From Sporomusa acidovorans (GTDB lineage Bacteria > Bacillota > Negativicutes > Sporomusales > Sporomusaceae): DNA of 64,000 nt. This document shows, in pieces, positions 1 to 8,713 of the stretch; the first letter of the stretch is position 1; each line of letters opens with the position of its first letter. The translations under genes and the position numbers were made by a program. The notes under the pieces were generated by a model, which searched no databases, was not told where the DNA came from, and saw only the letters and a list, made by a program, of their open reading frames with translations. The DNA is taken from NCBI RefSeq assembly GCF_900101845.1, contig NZ_FNAM01000005.1:102999-166998 (forward strand). Direction: 5' to 3'.

Positions 1-558
1 GAAAACAATTATGAAGAAATCAATAAAGCTAGGCAGGCCCTGGTTGCTGTGCTGAAAAAGCAATTTCCTGAACACTTCAGCGTTCATATCGACAATGTGG
101 CCCTGGTTGCCATTGCGGATTATTTGTCGAGCATGTGGATTTTTGGTATTGAGCCAAAGCAAGCCGAACAGGAAGCCTATCAGTTGGCGTATACGATTAT
201 GCAGGAATTGCCGACGGAACGGCAGATATCCGATGTAGAGCGTGGCTGGGATTTTGTGCAGAACTGGCTGGCAGCCAATGACGGACGGTTTGACGGTCAG
301 TATCAAGACGTGAAGGTTACGCCGTCATATGGGTTTAAAAATGATGACAGTATATGTATTTACCCAGAGTATTTAATGGACGCTTTAAAAAATGCCGGAT
401 TTAGTCCGGACAAGCTAATTCGGGAATTTGCAAATAAGGGAAGGATTGCTACGGAAATGGATGGAGAAAAGCGGCGATTTAAAGTTCAGATTAAGTATAA
501 GGGAAGAAAAATACGGGTAATAAAAATTATTAACAATGTGCAAGAAAATTTGCTTTGA
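1..558 (+). CDS. C-terminal part of a DUF927-like phage replication protein (partial)
   Basis: The reading frame is open from base 1, so this is the 3' end of a gene that begins upstream of the window. About 185 residues remain. The tail resembles the C-terminal end of DUF927-type phage helicase/primase-like proteins: an acidic/aromatic region, then a small basic domain ending KVQIKYKGRKIRVIKI. It would act in phage DNA replication. It sits directly before the iteron-rich gap and the late regulator, which is the usual place for the end of a replication module. The family call is by resemblance only; the catalytic domain is not in view. Confidence 0.55.
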   Translation, partial: ENNYEEINKARQALVAVLKKQFPEHFSVHIDNVALVAIADYLSSMWIFGIEPKQAEQEAYQLAYTIMQELPTERQISDVERGWDFVQNWLAANDGRFDGQYQDVKVTPSYGFKNDDSICIYPEYLMDALKNAGFSPDKLIREFANKGRIATEMDGEKRRFKVQIKYKGRKIRVIKIINNVQENLL

Positions 559-865
559 GTGGGTACGCGGGTACTTGAGTGGGTACTTAGTGGGTACTGT
601 AAAAATCCTTATAGTATAAGTGGTTATATAATATAGTACCCACTGTACCCACTCAATCCAATATATAGTCTTATATAGCGATACACCACATTAATATTAT
701 GGTAACTAATAAAACATTATTTACATAATATTAAGGTGGTAAGGTATCTCATAAAAAAGTATAACACCATTTCGAAAATAGTGGGTACTGTGGGTATTGT
801 GTCTGAAACCTTTTAATTTGTAAGGGTTTTGAGATATGAAAAAGTACCCACTTGGTAGTGGGTAC
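559..865. repeat. GTGGGTAC iteron cluster in both orientations
   Basis: This gap between the replication gene and the next ORF holds repeated copies of GTGGGTAC or its complement. Forward copies start at 559, 579, 590, 781 and 858. Reverse copies (GTACCCAC) start at 636, 645 and 844. Near-copies lie at 567 and 790. Two pairs form larger inverted repeats: 577-598 with 635-656, and 841-851 with 858-868 (11-bp arms, 6-nt loop). The spacing suggests binding sites for a phage protein, either a replication initiator or a late-switch regulator. No long ORF is convincing here. Confidence 0.7.
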
Positions 866-895
866 TTTAAAACAGGGAGGCTGCGAGACTAAATC

Positions 896-1345
896 ATGGG
901 ATATTTTGATCAAATAATACCGCCGCCCAATCATCAAAATCTATTATCTGCTGTGGACAAGTTCACGCTTATTAATCAGATGATTGAACGGGTAGAAAAA
1001 CGGGCGTTAGATATCGTCAATGAAAAATATCCCTATATGAGGGATATGACGGGTACGGTCATTATTGACCCCTATGCAGACTACTCACCGGAAGATCATG
1101 TTTTTTGGCTCAAGTTATTGCAAATGGCCGAAAGTAGAAGTCGCGAATTATACGCTAGACTGTTCTATTTGCGAGGAGTCGGAACCAAGTTGATACCTAA
1201 CAAGCAATGGGGATTTGTTTTCCAGCCTGTTATCGGCCCCAACGGATGGAACAATATTGAGCAGTATAACCAGGAAAAAACTTGTTTGAACGATTATGGC
1301 AATCAGGTTATTGAGTTGTTGAAATTTATTGCTATGAGGAGGTAA
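896..1345 (+). CDS. Phage protein of unknown function
   Basis: 149 residues, ATG start. A purine-rich AGGGAGG lies about 17 bases upstream. No signal peptide or membrane segment. It is rich in aromatic and charged residues, with a helical middle (DHVFWLKLLQMAESRSREL), and ends just before a strong AGGAGG that serves the next gene at 1351. I do not recognise a family. Its place between the replication module and the ArpU-like regulator suggests a small early/middle phage gene, possibly co-transcribed with the regulator. Confidence 0.6.
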   Translation: MGYFDQIIPPPNHQNLLSAVDKFTLINQMIERVEKRALDIVNEKYPYMRDMTGTVIIDPYADYSPEDHVFWLKLLQMAESRSRELYARLFYLRGVGTKLIPNKQWGFVFQPVIGPNGWNNIEQYNQEKTCLNDYGNQVIELLKFIAMRR

Positions 1346-1350
1346 AAGAT

Positions 1351-1878
1351 TTGCATAAACGAGATCCAATAATGAAGCAAGTGCAAAAGTATCTCTACTC
1401 CATTAAGAGGTCAGAGATTAAAATATTAAATTTAGAACGTGCTATACAAGATTTGGATACACGCAGGGAGTCGCCGCCAGTATGGATGCATGATCCGGAT
1501 ACTATTTCAGTAACAGGCGGTCAGGAAGGCTCAAAGCAGGAATCTTGGGTAGAATTTTTAGAAGCATATCCGGGGCGACGATCCTATCTGACTGATTGTT
1601 TGGAACAGGAGCAAAAGCGAGTAGAACAGTTTTACCAGACCTTAGATCAATTGTCAGCAGAAGGAAACTGGGGACCACTGGCGGCCAATATTATTCGGCA
1701 TAAATATATTCAACGGATAACACCGGATACTGCGATTTATACGATGTTTTTGTTTTGTACTAAGGAGAGCTTTTACCGAACACACAAGAAGGCGTTAAAA
1801 TTCTTCTATGATGTTTTGCCTGATGTTTTTCAAAATGACACTTTCGTGACACTAAATTTATCAAAAAACGTGGTATAG
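1351..1878 (+). CDS. ArpU/RinA-like phage late transcription regulator
   Basis: 175 residues. A TTG start is preferred because an AGGAGGT ends eight bases upstream. The C-terminal third has a sigma-region-4-like helical layout (residues about 120-160: IIRHKYIQRITPDTA, then FCTKESFYRTHKKALKF). ArpU/RinA proteins use such a region to switch on late genes. Position also fits: it is the last gene before terminase and is followed by its own terminator. The known role of the family is activation of packaging, structural and lysis transcription. The N-terminal coiled-coil-like region is less typical, so the call is moderate. Confidence 0.6.
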   Translation: MHKRDPIMKQVQKYLYSIKRSEIKILNLERAIQDLDTRRESPPVWMHDPDTISVTGGQEGSKQESWVEFLEAYPGRRSYLTDCLEQEQKRVEQFYQTLDQLSAEGNWGPLAANIIRHKYIQRITPDTAIYTMFLFCTKESFYRTHKKALKFFYDVLPDVFQNDTFVTLNLSKNVV

Positions 1879-1889
1879 TAAGAAATAGA

Positions 1890-1918
1890 AATAGTCGCTC
1901 TGATGTGGAGCGGCTATT
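1890..1918 (+). terminator. Hairpin after the ArpU-like gene
   Basis: Arms AATAGTCGCTC and GAGCGGCTATT with a 7-nt loop and one G-T pair, followed by TGTTGT. It lies 12 bases past the stop and separates the regulator from the next small genes. Confidence 0.6.
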
Positions 1919-1981
1919 GTTGTATCCTTGCAGGAAATTGCTTCCTTTTTATAGAAAAGTATAAACAAGAGGAGGCTTGTC

Positions 1982-2401
1982 ATGAACAGAAAGCGCTTTG
2001 TTATAATAGCTACTTTATTATTTTTTATTATAGGAGTGTCGTTAACAGTGTTCGCGGAGGAACCGACTGACAACAAAATTCCGGAACGTCCTGATCCCAA
2101 GGATGTGATACATTTAAAGTTGATAAGTCATTCCGTTTACTTTCCTCAGGAGATCAAGCAAAAGTATTCAGGACAGGATTTTTTAATTGTGCTACGTTTT
2201 CAAGTATCGGCGTATGGGTATGTAAAAGATGTTAACGTTTATGTGAGTTCAGGATATAGCGATCTTGATGATACTTTAGTTGAATCAGCTAAAAATTTCA
2301 TTTTTACTCCAACTTATATAAAAAATAAGCCAGTTGACTCTGTTTGTCGAGTTCCGATAAAAGGTACAGTACCAGCGCCCGATATTGATAAAGGGCAATA
2401 A
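1982..2401 (+). CDS. TonB C-terminal-domain-like exported/anchored protein
   Basis: 139 residues, ATG after AGGAGG (1970-1975). An N-terminal hydrophobic stretch (residues 6-25) ending VFAEEP may be a signal anchor or a cleaved signal peptide. A short proline-rich linker (about 30-42) and a C-terminal TonB-C-like fold follow: FLIVLRFQVSAYGYVKDVNV, then a helix, then FIFTPTYIKNKPVDS. TonB-C domains contact outer-membrane receptors. The gene lies among prophage accessory genes between two terminators, so it may alter the lysogen's envelope or receptor use. That role is inference. Confidence 0.65.
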   Translation: MNRKRFVIIATLLFFIIGVSLTVFAEEPTDNKIPERPDPKDVIHLKLISHSVYFPQEIKQKYSGQDFLIVLRFQVSAYGYVKDVNVYVSSGYSDLDDTLVESAKNFIFTPTYIKNKPVDSVCRVPIKGTVPAPDIDKGQ

Positions 2402-2470
2402 TTCTAGTTGCAGGAGATTAATTCCTTTTGCCGAAGAGTGTATAAAAATGGTAAAAAGGAGATGGTAATT

Positions 2471-2791
2471 ATGAAATTTTTCCTTCCTGCCGCAGAAAAC
2501 AATGATCAAACTCAAAGCGTATATAATCAAATAAAACAATTTGCCCAAGAAACAACAAGTTGGCCGATTCGCGAAACAAGAATATTTAGCATACAATTTC
2601 GAAATGACGGCAAGGAATACTATGCTGAAGTTGGTAAAGTAGAGAATTTAACAGGTGATTTAGTTATTGCTATTTTTGAATCAGAACTCACTTATTTAAT
2701 TTGCACTAAATATAGAGGGGTACTTAAAGATATGCCTATTATAGTTGGCAAGAAAGATACTATCACCCATACATTATTCGAAAAAGAATAA
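2471..2791 (+). CDS. Small cytoplasmic phage protein, unknown function
   Basis: 106 residues from the ATG at 2471, chosen because GGAG lies nine bases upstream. An in-frame ATG at 2462 is the alternative. No membrane segment. It has alternating beta-like and helical stretches (FSIQFRNDGKEYYAEVGKV, then LVIAIFESELTYLICT). I do not recognise a family. It ends in a terminator at 2801-2814, so with the TonB-C-like gene it forms a short accessory unit inserted before terminase. Confidence 0.55.
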   Translation: MKFFLPAAENNDQTQSVYNQIKQFAQETTSWPIRETRIFSIQFRNDGKEYYAEVGKVENLTGDLVIAIFESELTYLICTKYRGVLKDMPIIVGKKDTITHTLFEKE

Positions 2792-2800
2792 AAAACATAT

Positions 2801-2822
2801 GAGCCTTCGGGCTCTTTTTTTC
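2801..2822 (+). terminator. Rho-independent terminator
   Basis: GAGCC-TTCG-GGCTC hairpin with a stable tetraloop, followed by a run of Ts. It closes the accessory unit at 1982-2791. Confidence 0.85.
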
Positions 2823-2845
2823 ATGTCTAAAAGGAGGCGATTGTT

Positions 2846-2953
2846 ATGGATAAAAAGCCTAAACCGAAGCCCGTACCAACCCATACAGCGTTAGTGCATC
2901 CGCCAACAACGTCACCGCCTAAAAAAGGTTTGACAGGGTTTATTTTAAAGTAA
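2846..2953 (+). CDS. Tiny lysine/proline-rich protein
   Basis: 35 residues from ATG at 2846 with a strong AAGGAGG eight bases upstream. The composition is unusual: alternating Lys and Pro at the N-terminus (MDKKPKPKPVP), then a Pro/Thr stretch and a basic hydrophobic tail (GLTGFILK). The good ribosome binding site and its position directly upstream of the packaging genes are the main support. No function can be assigned. Confidence 0.5.
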   Translation: MDKKPKPKPVPTHTALVHPPTTSPPKKGLTGFILK

Positions 2954-3008
2954 ATCAAATTCCCAAGCGCTTGGGAATATCAAGTTATCATTAGAAGGAT
3001 GGAATGAG

Positions 3009-3209
3009 ATGGCACAGCCTTTATTGTTCGATGAACCTGACGACTTAGAACCAATAACACTCTTGCCGCCGCTTGGTATGTCACGGACAGAACAAGTAAT
3101 TGAAAGATTTAGATTGGACCTTATTAAATCGTTAGGTGTACCTGCGGCTGTATTAGGATGTAACCAGTTGAGAACAGCTGATAATGAACGGGTCCTTCCA
3201 GGGAAGTAA
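3009..3209 (+). CDS. Small phage protein upstream of terminase, unknown
   Basis: 66 residues, ATG with AGAAGGATGGAATGAG just upstream. The N-terminal half is acidic and proline-rich (LLFDEPDDLEPITLLPPLG) and a short helix follows. No recognised domain. It lies about 80 bases before the terminase small subunit on the same strand. Confidence 0.5.
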   Translation: MAQPLLFDEPDDLEPITLLPPLGMSRTEQVIERFRLDLIKSLGVPAAVLGCNQLRTADNERVLPGK

Positions 3210-3289
3210 CCGGCTTGCGGGTCTTGCGAGCCCCGAAAACTTGCTAGCTGCAATTTCTTTTTTATGTTTACTTACAAGGAGGCGGCAAT

Positions 3290-3796
3290 ATGACAGAGCA
3301 AATTATTAAAATAAATAAAAGTACAAAAACCACCGCGGACGGGCTTGCCGCCTGTTTCGGACTCAGCCGTCCGCGCATTGTGCAACTCGCTAACGAAGGC
3401 GTGCTTATTCGTGATGAAAACAGTAAATATCTTATTGCTGATAATATTCAGCGCTACATCAATTCAAAGGCTGGCGGCAATGGGGAATTATCGTTTGATG
3501 CCGAGCGAACAAAGCATGAGAAATTCAAAAGTCGTTTGACAGAATTGCGCCTGGAAAAAATGGAAAACCGCATGCATGATGCCAAAGATGTTGAGCGTGT
3601 CATGACTGAAATGATGACTAATCTGCGCACGCAATTACTGGGGTTGCCGTCACAGCTTGCTGGGCAGATGGCTAATCAGCCGCAAGAAGTCGTTTATCAA
3701 ATTATAACCAAAGCAATAGAAGAAAAACTATCCGAACTGGCTGACTATACTCCTGAACTATTTTGTGGTGATGACGATGAAGAAGAAGACAGTTGA
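3290..3796 (+). CDS. Terminase small subunit (Nu1-like)
   Basis: 168 residues, ATG after AAGGAGG. An N-terminal helix-turn-helix (residues about 15-55: TTADGLAACFGLSRPRIVQL, then NEGVLIRDENSKYLI) would recognise the packaging site on phage DNA. A long charged helix for oligomerisation or TerL contact follows (about 70-140), then a very acidic tail (DDDEEEDS). Length and domain order match lambda Nu1-type subunits. The end overlaps the start of the large subunit, so the two are translationally coupled. Confidence 0.8.
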   Translation: MTEQIIKINKSTKTTADGLAACFGLSRPRIVQLANEGVLIRDENSKYLIADNIQRYINSKAGGNGELSFDAERTKHEKFKSRLTELRLEKMENRMHDAKDVERVMTEMMTNLRTQLLGLPSQLAGQMANQPQEVVYQIITKAIEEKLSELADYTPELFCGDDDEEEDS

Positions 3797-5723
3797 ACTT
3801 TTTCAGCGGATTTGCAGGCTCGCCTTTACGCCGATTCCCAAAACATCAGTCAGCGAATGGGCGGATCAGTACCGTATCCTATCCTCGGAATCGTCGGCTG
3901 AACCTGGCCAGTGGCGGACAGACCGGGCGCCGTATCAGCGCGAGATCATGGACGCCTTTACCCAGCCGGGAATCCATAAGGTTGTCGCCAAGACGGCCAG
4001 CCAAGTTGGCAAGTCGGATATCATGAACAATGTTATGGGGCGATTTGCTCACCTTGACCCCGGCCCAATCATGATGGTACAGCCTACTATTACCGACTCG
4101 GAGGACTTCTCTAAAAGCCGAATTGCACCAATGATCAGGGACACAAAAATTTTGACCAATCTGTTTTCAGACGTAAAATCAAGGGATACCAGCAATACTA
4201 TCCTGAGCAAGTTGTTCCCTGGCGGCCGGCTGATCATGTGCGGTGCTAACAGTCCGAATGGGTTGGCCGGTCGGCCGATTCGCATTCTCCTGGCTGACGA
4301 AATCAACCGTTTCCCGGACAGCGCTGGCACAGAAGGGGACCCGCTGGATATTGTTTTTAAACGGTTGACTACGTTCTGGAACTGGGTGGCGGGGTTGTTT
4401 TCAACTCCAACTATCAAAGGCTCATCCCGCATTGATACCGAATATATGGCCGGTACGCAAGAGGAATGGCAGCACGAATGCCCCAACTGCCAGGAAAACC
4501 ACCTGATCACTCACCGCGACATGGTTTATGATTATACTGAAACTAAAAACGATGACGGCACCAAATTTATCGTTGTTCACTGGGTAAAATGGCGGTGTCC
4601 GGATTGCGGCTATGAGTTCGACGAACAAACCATGAGAGCGACGCCGCAAAAATATGTTGCCCATAATCCGAACGCATTGAAAAACGGCGTTCGGAGTTTC
4701 TTTGTTAACTGTTTTGCTTCCCCTTGGCTGAAATGGACGGATATGATCCGTGAATATCTGGAGGCCAAGGGAGATCCGGAACGCGAGAAAGTCGTATTCA
4801 ATACCCGTTTCGGCGAAGCCTATGAGCAAAAAGGGAATTTTGAAGATGAAGCCATATTCTTAAAACGGCGTGAAGCCTACCCCGCAGCATTGCCTGACGG
4901 GGTTTTATTATTGACCGCAGCCGTCGACACTCAGGACAACCGATTGGAATACGAGATTTGCGGTTGGGGTGACAGTGAGGAAAATTGGGGCATAAAAAAA
5001 GGCATTGTACTCGGTGTCCCGGACCGGCAGGAAACTTGGGACGAACTGGACCAGCAACTAGATCGTGCGTATCGGTTCACCAACGGTACCGGTCTTGTGG
5101 TAGCCAGAACCTTTATAGATTCTGGCGGCCATTATACGAAAGAGGTATATAAGTACTGCTACCGCAACATGCACAAAAACCGTTTTGCTATTAAAGGCAT
5201 GCCTGGCGCCGGCGTTCCACTGATTTATAAAATATCGGCGGTAAAAGAGTATGGGATTCCGCTGGTACTGATCGGCGTCGACAGCGGCAAGCAGTATGTG
5301 TTTGATCGTTTGTCCATCGAAGAGCCGGGTCCTAAATATTTTCACTTTCCGCTTGACCAGGATAAGGAAAATATGATCGCTGAGGCCATTAAAAAGGCAG
5401 GGATGCACTTACCGGAATTGCTGCTCATGCGCGGTTATGATCAAATTTATTTCAAGGGACTGGTTGCCGAGCAATTGGTACCGAAAAAAGAGAGAGGCAG
5501 GGTGGTTATGGTCTGGCAAAATATTGCCAAGGATAAGCGCAATGAACCGCTGGACCTGCGGGTGTATAACCTGGCCTGCCTGCACAGCATTAACCCGGAC
5601 TGGGAGACCTATAAGCAACTGATTCAAGGTACAAAACAAGAGGCAATTCGAATGAAAAGTGAACAAAAGGCGGGAAATTCTCCTCCGCCTAAATACGGCT
5701 GCATTAAGAAAGGGGTGTCATAG
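3771..5723 (+). CDS. Terminase large subunit, GpA type
   Basis: About 650 residues. It is the packaging motor ATPase plus nuclease that fills the head. A GpA-type ATPase core carries KTASQVGKSDIMNN as the P-loop-like motif (residues about 73-86) and an acidic LLADEINRF as Walker B (about 175). A zinc-finger-like CPNCQEN...CPDCGYEF pair lies at about 237-285. The C-terminal nuclease half includes LTAAVDTQDNRLEYE and ARTFIDSGGHYT. The ATG at 3771 is chosen; GTG at 3765 and ATG at 3777 are alternatives. It overlaps TerS by 26 bases. GpA relatives pair with lambda-like portals, as here. Confidence 0.92.
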   Translation: MTMKKKTVELFQRICRLAFTPIPKTSVSEWADQYRILSSESSAEPGQWRTDRAPYQREIMDAFTQPGIHKVVAKTASQVGKSDIMNNVMGRFAHLDPGPIMMVQPTITDSEDFSKSRIAPMIRDTKILTNLFSDVKSRDTSNTILSKLFPGGRLIMCGANSPNGLAGRPIRILLADEINRFPDSAGTEGDPLDIVFKRLTTFWNWVAGLFSTPTIKGSSRIDTEYMAGTQEEWQHECPNCQENHLITHRDMVYDYTETKNDDGTKFIVVHWVKWRCPDCGYEFDEQTMRATPQKYVAHNPNALKNGVRSFFVNCFASPWLKWTDMIREYLEAKGDPEREKVVFNTRFGEAYEQKGNFEDEAIFLKRREAYPAALPDGVLLLTAAVDTQDNRLEYEICGWGDSEENWGIKKGIVLGVPDRQETWDELDQQLDRAYRFTNGTGLVVARTFIDSGGHYTKEVYKYCYRNMHKNRFAIKGMPGAGVPLIYKISAVKEYGIPLVLIGVDSGKQYVFDRLSIEEPGPKYFHFPLDQDKENMIAEAIKKAGMHLPELLLMRGYDQIYFKGLVAEQLVPKKERGRVVMVWQNIAKDKRNEPLDLRVYNLACLHSINPDWETYKQLIQGTKQEAIRMKSEQKAGNSPPPKYGCIKKGVS

Positions 5724-5935
5724 TGGCTAACAACATACAAGAGGATCGGTTAAAAAACTATCTGGACGCGGAACGAAAGACTTTACTCGCCCAGGAATAT
5801 CAGGATGGAAGCAAGAAAAATCGCCGGGCTGACTTAAATCAAATTAGCGAAGGCATCAATGAACTGCTGGCCGGCGGCATTGGTGTAACCGTACAGCCCG
5901 GGGGCCGATCCCGCAGGGTAATCTTCAGAGATTGA
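5723..5935 (+). CDS. gpW-like head-tail joining protein
   Basis: 70 residues. The GTG start overlaps the TerL stop by one base and is preceded by AAAGGGGTG. Small, helical, with a C-terminal beta-like end (GVTVQPGGRSRRVIF). In lambda, gpW sits exactly between terminase and portal and completes the head before tail joining. Size, position and the basic C-terminus fit, although sequence likeness is weak at this length. Confidence 0.6.
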   Translation: MANNIQEDRLKNYLDAERKTLLAQEYQDGSKKNRRADLNQISEGINELLAGGIGVTVQPGGRSRRVIFRD

Positions 5936-5945
5936 GGTTAGAATA

Positions 5946-7589
5946 ATGGCAAAAAAACGAAAACGGCAAAAAGCCAGACTTCCTACTACCTCACTGCTAA
6001 CGCCCCAGTCTGGCGCCCAGGTAATTCGTAGAATTCTTAATACCGGGTATTCAGAGAGTGGCGCCAGCTATAAAAAAGGCACAATGGCCGGCTGGCGGCC
6101 TGTACGGAGCAGTCCGCAATCTGATATTGATATGAACCTGCCTACTCTCAGAGCCAGATCGGCTGATGCCGTGATGAGTATTCCACTGGCCTCCAGCGCG
6201 ATAAACACCTCCCGGACCCATGTTGTCGGGGCTGGTCTAAAGCTCAGTCCTAAGCCAAAATACAAGTTGCTGGGTATCACGTCGGAGCAGGCCAAAGAAT
6301 GGGCTCGAACCACGAAAGAGGAATTTGATCTATGGGCCAACAGTAAATTTTGTGACTTGCTCAAAAAGAATAATTGGTATGATCAACAGGATATTGTTTA
6401 TCAATGCTACATGATTGACGGAGACAGCTTTGCAGCCATTAAATACCGTGAACCGCTGCCGGGCATGCCTTACAACTTACGTATCCAAATATTCGAAGCA
6501 AGCCGGGTATGTAATCCCGGGACACAATCCCTGCTGGGTTCACCTTGGTCGGTGACAGTAAAGAATCCGGATAACGGCAACCGCATTATCAACGGTGTTG
6601 AGATCAATGACGACGGTGCTGTGGTGGCTTACTGGATTTGCAATCGGTATCCTTATGACCCGACTAACATGGAGATTCCTAAATGGGTGCGAGTAGAAGC
6701 TTTTGGACAGAAAACCGGACAGCCGAATATTCTCCAGATATGCCATGACGAACGCCCCGAAGAATATCGGGGCGTTCCGTATTTAGCCCCAGTGCTTGAA
6801 GTGTTAAAGCAAGTGGGGCGCTATACAGAGGCGGAACTGACGGCAGCTATTATCAAATCTTTCTTTAGCCTGTTTTTTGAAGAAAATTATGCGGGAAATG
6901 GAAATTTCCCATTACAGAATGTATTTGCTCCACACGAACGGGTATCACTGAATCCCAACGACTTTGAACTTGGATCTGGCACTATGAATGTGCTGCCACC
7001 GGGGTACAAGGTGACGACGGTTGACACCGGCCGCAGCCTGTCGACTTACGAAGCGTTCAGTAATCAGCTGATCAGGCAGATCGGAGCAACCCTGGAGCAA
7101 CCGTATGAAGTCCTGATAAAAGCCTTTAACTCCAGCTATTCCGCTTCCCGGGCGGCCTTGCTGCAGGCCTGGGCGGCTTTTAAAATCCGCCGCATCTGGT
7201 TTGTCCGCGATTTTTGCCAGCCCTGCTATGAAGCCTGGCTTACCGAGGCGATTGCCATTGGCAGGATTAAAGCTCCGGGCTATTTTACCGACCCGCTTAA
7301 GCAGAAGGCATGGGCGAATGCGGAATGGTACGGCCCGGTCATGGGCAGTGTAGACCCGACGAAAGAAGTGGAAGCTGCCGCTCTGCGAGTAAAATATGGC
7401 TTCAGTACCCGGGAAAAAGAGACGGCCGAAATGACGGGTACTAATTTTGATGAGAATGTGGAGAGCCTGGCCATTGAAGAGCAAACCTTACGGGATGCCG
7501 GACTATCTACGGGGATGGAAGTGAATACTGGTAAGGAAGGATTGCTGGAAGAGGAGCAAAGACAGCAGAAAGGAGGTAGTCATTTTTAA
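5946..7589 (+). CDS. Portal protein, lambda gpB family
   Basis: 547 residues. It forms the dodecameric ring at the head vertex through which DNA enters. Family features: an N-terminal basic region, SSAINTSRTHVVGAGL (about 80-100), a DGDSFA stretch (about 155), and the late IRQIGATLEQPYEVLIKAF segment followed by SSYSASRAALLQAW (about 375-410), which is typical of lambda-type portals. The stop (TAA) shares a base with the ATG of the protease gene, showing coupled translation of the head genes. Confidence 0.92.
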   Translation: MAKKRKRQKARLPTTSLLTPQSGAQVIRRILNTGYSESGASYKKGTMAGWRPVRSSPQSDIDMNLPTLRARSADAVMSIPLASSAINTSRTHVVGAGLKLSPKPKYKLLGITSEQAKEWARTTKEEFDLWANSKFCDLLKKNNWYDQQDIVYQCYMIDGDSFAAIKYREPLPGMPYNLRIQIFEASRVCNPGTQSLLGSPWSVTVKNPDNGNRIINGVEINDDGAVVAYWICNRYPYDPTNMEIPKWVRVEAFGQKTGQPNILQICHDERPEEYRGVPYLAPVLEVLKQVGRYTEAELTAAIIKSFFSLFFEENYAGNGNFPLQNVFAPHERVSLNPNDFELGSGTMNVLPPGYKVTTVDTGRSLSTYEAFSNQLIRQIGATLEQPYEVLIKAFNSSYSASRAALLQAWAAFKIRRIWFVRDFCQPCYEAWLTEAIAIGRIKAPGYFTDPLKQKAWANAEWYGPVMGSVDPTKEVEAAALRVKYGFSTREKETAEMTGTNFDENVESLAIEEQTLRDAGLSTGMEVNTGKEGLLEEEQRQQKGGSHF

Positions 7590-8713
7590 TGCGATTTTGG
7601 AATTTCCGTAATGAAGCCGATAGCGAGGATATTGAACTGAGAATTGCCGGCGAAATCGTTGACGACGACAGCGCCTGGATTTATGAATGGTTTGGAATTG
7701 CGGCCGCATCCCCCAACGCTTTCCGCGAGGAATTGAATCAGTATGCCGACAAAAATCTGACCGTGTGGATTGATAGTTGGGGCGGTGATGTAACAGCAGC
7801 TGCCGGTATTTATAATGCGCTTAAGGAGCATAAAGGCAAGGTAACGGTCAAAATCGACGGCAAAGCAGTATCAGCCGCCTCGGTAATTGCTATGGCCGGC
7901 GATGAGGTTTTGATGTCGCCTGTCGGCGTTTTGATGATCCATAATCCCTGGACCGGCGTTAGTGGGGAAGCCAAGGACCTACGGCATGTGGCAGATGTAC
8001 TTGACGTGATTAAGGACACGATCATGAATGCTTATCAGTTGAAAACCGGTAAATCTCGGTCGAAAATATCACAAATGATGGACAATGAAACCTGGATGAG
8101 CGCGAAAACTGCTAAGTCTGAACGATTTATTGATGACATTCTGTACTCCGGCAAAGAAGATACGGACCAGCCTGTAGAAAATTCCTTTATGCTTAGCCAT
8201 ATGGCAATTCAAAACAGCGCAACGGCTTCCATGCGTAATTTTATTGAGGAGTACAGAAAAAATTTACAAAATAACAAGGAGGGAACCGAATTGGCCATTG
8301 ATTCTATTGAGGATTTACAAAGAGAAAAACCTGACTTAGTAAATCAGGTGGTTCAGGATGCTGTTAAAGCGGAGCGGGAGCGAATTATTGCCCTAGATGC
8401 GCTGGATGATCCGCAAAATCCAGCCATCCATGATCTGATTGAGGATGCTAAAAAGACCGGCAAAACAGCCGCTGAAATTCAGACGGTAGTCGATATTGTA
8501 AAAAAGCATTCCAGTGATATTACTGCTGCGGCGGAGAACAAAGCCGGTCAGCAGTTTTTTAATGCTGTTATTACCGACAACAAGGCATCCGGCGTGGATG
8601 ATGCCAAGGCGACGGGGACAAGCAGCAAGGTGGATGATAAACAAAAAGATGCGATGGCTATCAGTTTTATGGCCAGCGTTATTAATAAAAAGAACGGGAG
8701 GGTGAGCAAATAA
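7589..8713 (+). CDS. ClpP-type head maturation protease with scaffold-like tail
   Basis: 374 residues. Residues about 1-190 form a ClpP-like serine protease: IDSWGGDVTAAAGIYNAL, the nucleophile region GKAVSAASVIAMAGD, and the histidine in LMIHNPW. Residues about 220-374 are acidic and helical, resembling a scaffold domain fused to the protease. In lambda the equivalent C/Nu3 gene also carries protease and scaffold. The product would cleave and clear internal head proteins during assembly. Start and stop overlap both neighbours in the TAATG pattern. Confidence 0.88.
   Translation: MRFWNFRNEADSEDIELRIAGEIVDDDSAWIYEWFGIAAASPNAFREELNQYADKNLTVWIDSWGGDVTAAAGIYNALKEHKGKVTVKIDGKAVSAASVIAMAGDEVLMSPVGVLMIHNPWTGVSGEAKDLRHVADVLDVIKDTIMNAYQLKTGKSRSKISQMMDNETWMSAKTAKSERFIDDILYSGKEDTDQPVENSFMLSHMAIQNSATASMRNFIEEYRKNLQNNKEGTELAIDSIEDLQREKPDLVNQVVQDAVKAERERIIALDALDDPQNPAIHDLIEDAKKTGKTAAEIQTVVDIVKKHSSDITAAAENKAGQQFFNAVITDNKASGVDDAKATGTSSKVDDKQKDAMAISFMASVINKKNGRVSK

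Noticed and set aside
559..865. Possible CRISPR array
   Set aside because: The repeat unit is only about 8 bases, occurs in both orientations and has irregular spacing. No cas genes are in the window.
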